From Eggerthellaceae bacterium (GTDB lineage Bacteria; Actinomycetota; Coriobacteriia; Coriobacteriales; Eggerthellaceae), in assembly GCA_022792415.1 (NCBI GenBank), contig JAAWAY010000212.1, positions 1 to 44,343 on the forward strand: a stretch of DNA of 44,343 nucleotides, written 5' to 3'. The notes below the pieces were generated by a model. That model was not told the origin of the DNA. It ran no database searches and saw only the letters and a list, made by a program, of their open reading frames with translations. Of this stretch, positions 44,182-44,343 are shown in pieces. The translations under genes and the position numbers were made by a program. Within the stretch, counting starts at the first letter, position 1. Each line of letters opens with the position of its first letter.

Positions 44182-44187
44182 CCGCAC

Positions 44188-44215
44188 GGGCCCGCTGCCT
44201 TTTGGCGGCGGGCCC
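44188..44215 (+). terminator. GC-rich hairpin just after the giant gene
   Basis: GGGCCCGCTGCC (44188-44199) pairs with GGCGGCGGGCCC (44204-44215), 12 pairs with one G-U, loop TTTT. It begins 6 bases after the stop. There is no T-tract, so it may protect the 3' end or assist the next hairpin. Confidence 0.6.
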
Positions 44216-44233
44216 GCCCGTTACCACACCCTC

Positions 44234-44265
44234 AGGGGCCGGGTTATCACCCGGCCCCTTTCTTT
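44234..44265 (+). terminator. Rho-independent terminator of the giant gene
   Basis: AGGGGCCGGGT (44234-44244) pairs perfectly with ACCCGGCCCCT (44249-44259) around loop TATC and is followed by TTTCTTT. Confidence 0.87.
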
Positions 44266-44268
44266 CGA

Positions 44269-44343
44269 CCCCCCGTTCCCCCCGTTCCCCCCGTTCCCCC
44301 CGTTCCCCCCGTTCCCCCCGTTCCCCCCGTTCCCCCCGTTCCC
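44269..44343. repeat. Perfect tandem repeat (CCCCCCGTT)n, runs off the window
   Basis: Eight exact 9-bp units plus CCC reach the last base, so the full length is unknown. The - strand is (AACGGGGGG)n, a strong G-quadruplex former; the + strand could form i-motifs. It begins right after the terminator and may lie upstream of, or inside, the next gene's control region. Confidence 0.95.

Larger units (their letters stand above)
34351..43660 (+). repeat. Array of ten SdrD/CnaB-like B domains
   Basis: B domains begin near residues 9163, 9715, 9966, 10359, 10567, 10773, 11020, 11234, 11579 and 11940. Each starts with a (I/L)xGxVWxDxNxDGIxD signature (GVVWNDVNSNGIQDAGE, GYVWNDQDYDGMLGDDE, GRVWDDANLDGIQGDDE), continues with VxLxRxxxxP and closes with TDxxGxYxFxxLP and a YR(V/L) strand. 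The Asp/Asn-rich loop is the calcium-binding type known from SdrD B domains. Units 7-8 and 9-10 form a duplicated pair. Units 3, 8, 9 and 10 carry long hydrophilic inserts. Confidence 0.88.

Overview
The window reads as a high-GC Gram-positive chromosome, most likely an actinomycete of the Coriobacteriia type (Eggerthellales or Coriobacteriales). This is inferred from the GC-rich codon choice, two parvulin-type lipoproteins, a sortase-anchored surface protein with InlB-like and SdrD-like repeats, and an actinobacterial-style parS. No 16S or other taxonomic marker is present, so the placement is tentative. Every complete protein gene is on the + strand. Only two tRNA genes are on the - strand.

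Left part (1-6.8 kb). The window opens inside typA (bipA) and continues through a small repeat and a promoter followed by stem-loops, a possible sRNA or leader. Next come a parvulin-type peptidyl-prolyl isomerase lipoprotein with a strong terminator, a perfect parS site, a ModF-like single-domain ABC ATPase, two tRNA-Ser genes on the opposite strand (anticodons CGA and GGA), and a second paralogous isomerase lipoprotein with its own terminator. A 1.2-kb gene-free stretch follows. It is T-depleted on the + strand and holds a second parS at the centre of a 42-bp near-perfect palindrome, a long GA-only tract of 9-bp repeats with G-quadruplex motifs, and a promoter whose -10 box lies in an inverted repeat.

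Right part (6.9-44.2 kb). One uninterrupted reading frame of 12,438 codons fills 84% of the window. It encodes a giant secreted surface protein: an Arg-rich N-terminus, a signal/anchor helix, acidic linkers, a family of ~230-residue tandem modules, two InlB/Flg_new repeat arrays of seven and three copies, large unassigned beta-rich regions, ten SdrD/CnaB-like B domains, and a C-terminal LPQTG sorting signal. Several folds carry long Asp-Pro-Thr, Gly-Asp-Ser or Asp-Glu-Asn-Gly inserts inside the domain rather than between domains. The frame contains only one TTA, no CTA and six TCA codons, which explains the enormous antisense ORFs in the track. Two hairpins and a perfect (CCCCCCGTT)n array close the window.

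Working model (inference). The giant protein is a cell-wall-anchored adhesin or matrix fibre with a dedicated promoter/operator and leader. The two lipoprotein foldases upstream are plausible helpers for folding large exported proteins at the membrane surface. The two parS sites suggest the locus lies in the origin-proximal domain bound by ParB.
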